This document shows, one piece after another, positions 30,918-31,642 of a DNA stretch of 31,642 bases. The notes under the pieces were generated by a model. That model did not search any database, was not told where the DNA came from, and saw nothing but the letters and a program-made list of their open reading frames with translations. Positions within the stretch are counted from its first letter, which is position 1, and each line of letters begins with the position of its first letter. Source of the stretch: a bacterium (GTDB taxonomy: Bacteria; Planctomycetota; UBA11346); contig JAIFKN010000274.1 of NCBI GenBank assembly GCA_020049615.1, positions 1 to 31,642 on the forward strand, in the 5' to 3' direction. The position numbers and the translations under genes were made by a program.

Positions 30918-31642
30918 TCAGGCGCATCCCTTGGCATTTCCGCCGCAGCCGTCGCCGCATGTGAACGGCTTCTTCATCCGGCGGATCTCACCACCGGCGA
31001 AGGCCTTGGGCACGAGGTCCTCTACCAGGCCCTCGGTCTCGAAGACGCGCAAGCCGCTGGCACGGAGGATCTCCTGCGGCGACGGCCCGATGCCGCTGAC
31101 CAGCAGGGCACGACAGTCTTCCAGCAGGTCCGCGAGATCATGCCAGCGCGCGGCCCCGGTGCCTGGCTCCGGCGCCTGGCGGACGCCGACCTGGATGAAG
31201 CCGCCGCCCTCGGCCTCGGCGTAGATGAGCAGTTCATCCGCTTCGCCGAGGTGCCGGTTGACGAACATGCCCTCCTGCGAAGCCACTGCGACCAGCGTGC
31301 GCCCCGGCTTGGCGGTGGCGGCATGCCGTTCCAGGACGGTGAACTGCGATGGACCCATGGGAGCACCGATGCGTCCGACCGCGTCAGCCCGGCAGCGCGC
31401 GCAGTGCTCCATCTGCGGCAGGTGCGCCGCGGCGGCGGCGCGGGCAGCGGCCATCTCCTCGGCCGAGGGCTCCGGCACATCGGCGAACTCGGCCCCGGCG
31501 ACCGGCACCAGGGCCATGCAGTTGTGGATGGTCGCGCCCAGCGCCTTGCAGGCGGCGGCGATCTCGCCGGTGTGCCCGCTGTTGATCTCCGGCACGACGA
31601 TGGTGTTGATCTTCACCACCACGCCGCGGGCGACCAGCTTGG
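30918..31642 (-). CDS. nifB: NifB, FeMo-cofactor biosynthesis protein, 3' part
   Basis: The gene enters from the right edge; the radical-SAM CxxxCxxC part lies outside the window. The visible 241 residues begin in the end of the SAM barrel (KLVARGVVVKINTIVVPEIN) and include GEIAAACKALGATIHNCMALVPV and the C-terminal NifB motif EHCARCRADAVGRIG. From about 31330 to 31000 a NifX/NafY-like cofactor-binding domain follows (TLVAVASQEGMFVNRHLGEADELLIY and LVSGIGPSPQEILRASGLRVF). The tail is cysteine-rich (CGDGCGGNAKGCA). NifB makes NifB-co, the iron-sulfur-carbide core of the nitrogenase cofactor. It heads the visible minus-strand nif-mod operon. Confidence 0.93.
   Translation of the reverse strand, partial: KLVARGVVVKINTIVVPEINSGHTGEIAAACKALGATIHNCMALVPVAGAEFADVPEPSAEEMAAARAAAAAHLPQMEHCARCRADAVGRIGAPMGPSQFTVLERHAATAKPGRTLVAVASQEGMFVNRHLGEADELLIYAEAEGGGFIQVGVRQAPEPGTGAARWHDLADLLEDCRALLVSGIGPSPQEILRASGLRVFETEGLVEDLVPKAFAGGEIRRMKKPFTCGDGCGGNAKGCA

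Overview
The window is visibly GC-rich, densely packed bacterial DNA. It holds three blocks: an aerobic respiratory supercluster, a pair of carbohydrate-enzyme loci with AraC regulators, and the end of a nitrogen-fixation cluster joined to a molybdate-uptake operon. Alternative complex III with an A2-type oxidase, abundant AraC regulators beside glycosidase-like genes, a LamG-type exported protein and nif genes would fit a free-living member of the PVC group (Planctomycetota/Verrucomicrobiota/Lentisphaerota). That placement is inference; no rRNA or marker gene in the window settles it.

Block 1 (1-15713, all minus strand, so read from right to left): actA-actB-actC-actD-actE-actF encode alternative complex III, a quinol:cytochrome c oxidoreductase. 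They are followed by a membrane-anchored monoheme cytochrome c, coxB, coxA, ctaA (heme A synthase), ctaB (heme O synthase), ctaG (Cu delivery), a 55-residue one-span protein, coxC, and the first 53 codons of an MFS transporter cut by the window edge. Most junctions are 1-8 nt stop/start overlaps. Together the genes carry electrons from quinol to oxygen and build the heme A and copper centres of the oxidase. Two oddities: coxA loses frame just before its expected C-terminus, and ctaA carries a 69-bp, exactly 23-codon, nearly perfect palindrome.

Block 2 (about 15.7-25 kb): a divergent promoter region precedes two plus-strand genes for exported proteins of unknown role, the second ending in a LamG-like domain. 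Then come two mirror-image units: an AraC regulator divergent from a cytoplasmic six-hairpin glycosidase-like enzyme, and a second AraC regulator divergent from an unusual fusion of a TIM-barrel-like region to a formylglycine-generating-enzyme-like domain. The two enzyme genes converge.

Block 3 (24992-31642, minus strand): nifB (3' part, radical-SAM portion outside the window), a broken 2Fe-2S ferredoxin gene, nifV, modA, modB, modC, mop, a sugar-phosphate isomerase/epimerase-like gene and an Erm/KsgA-type methyltransferase. NifB and NifV supply the iron-sulfur core and homocitrate of FeMo-cofactor; ModABC and Mop supply and buffer molybdate. This is a compact FeMo-co supply operon. The ferredoxin between nifB and nifV keeps its start codon and ribosome-binding site but has lost its first cysteine segment and its reading frame.

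No rRNA, tRNA, CRISPR array or insertion sequence was found, and there is no stretch longer than about 150 bases without a gene.
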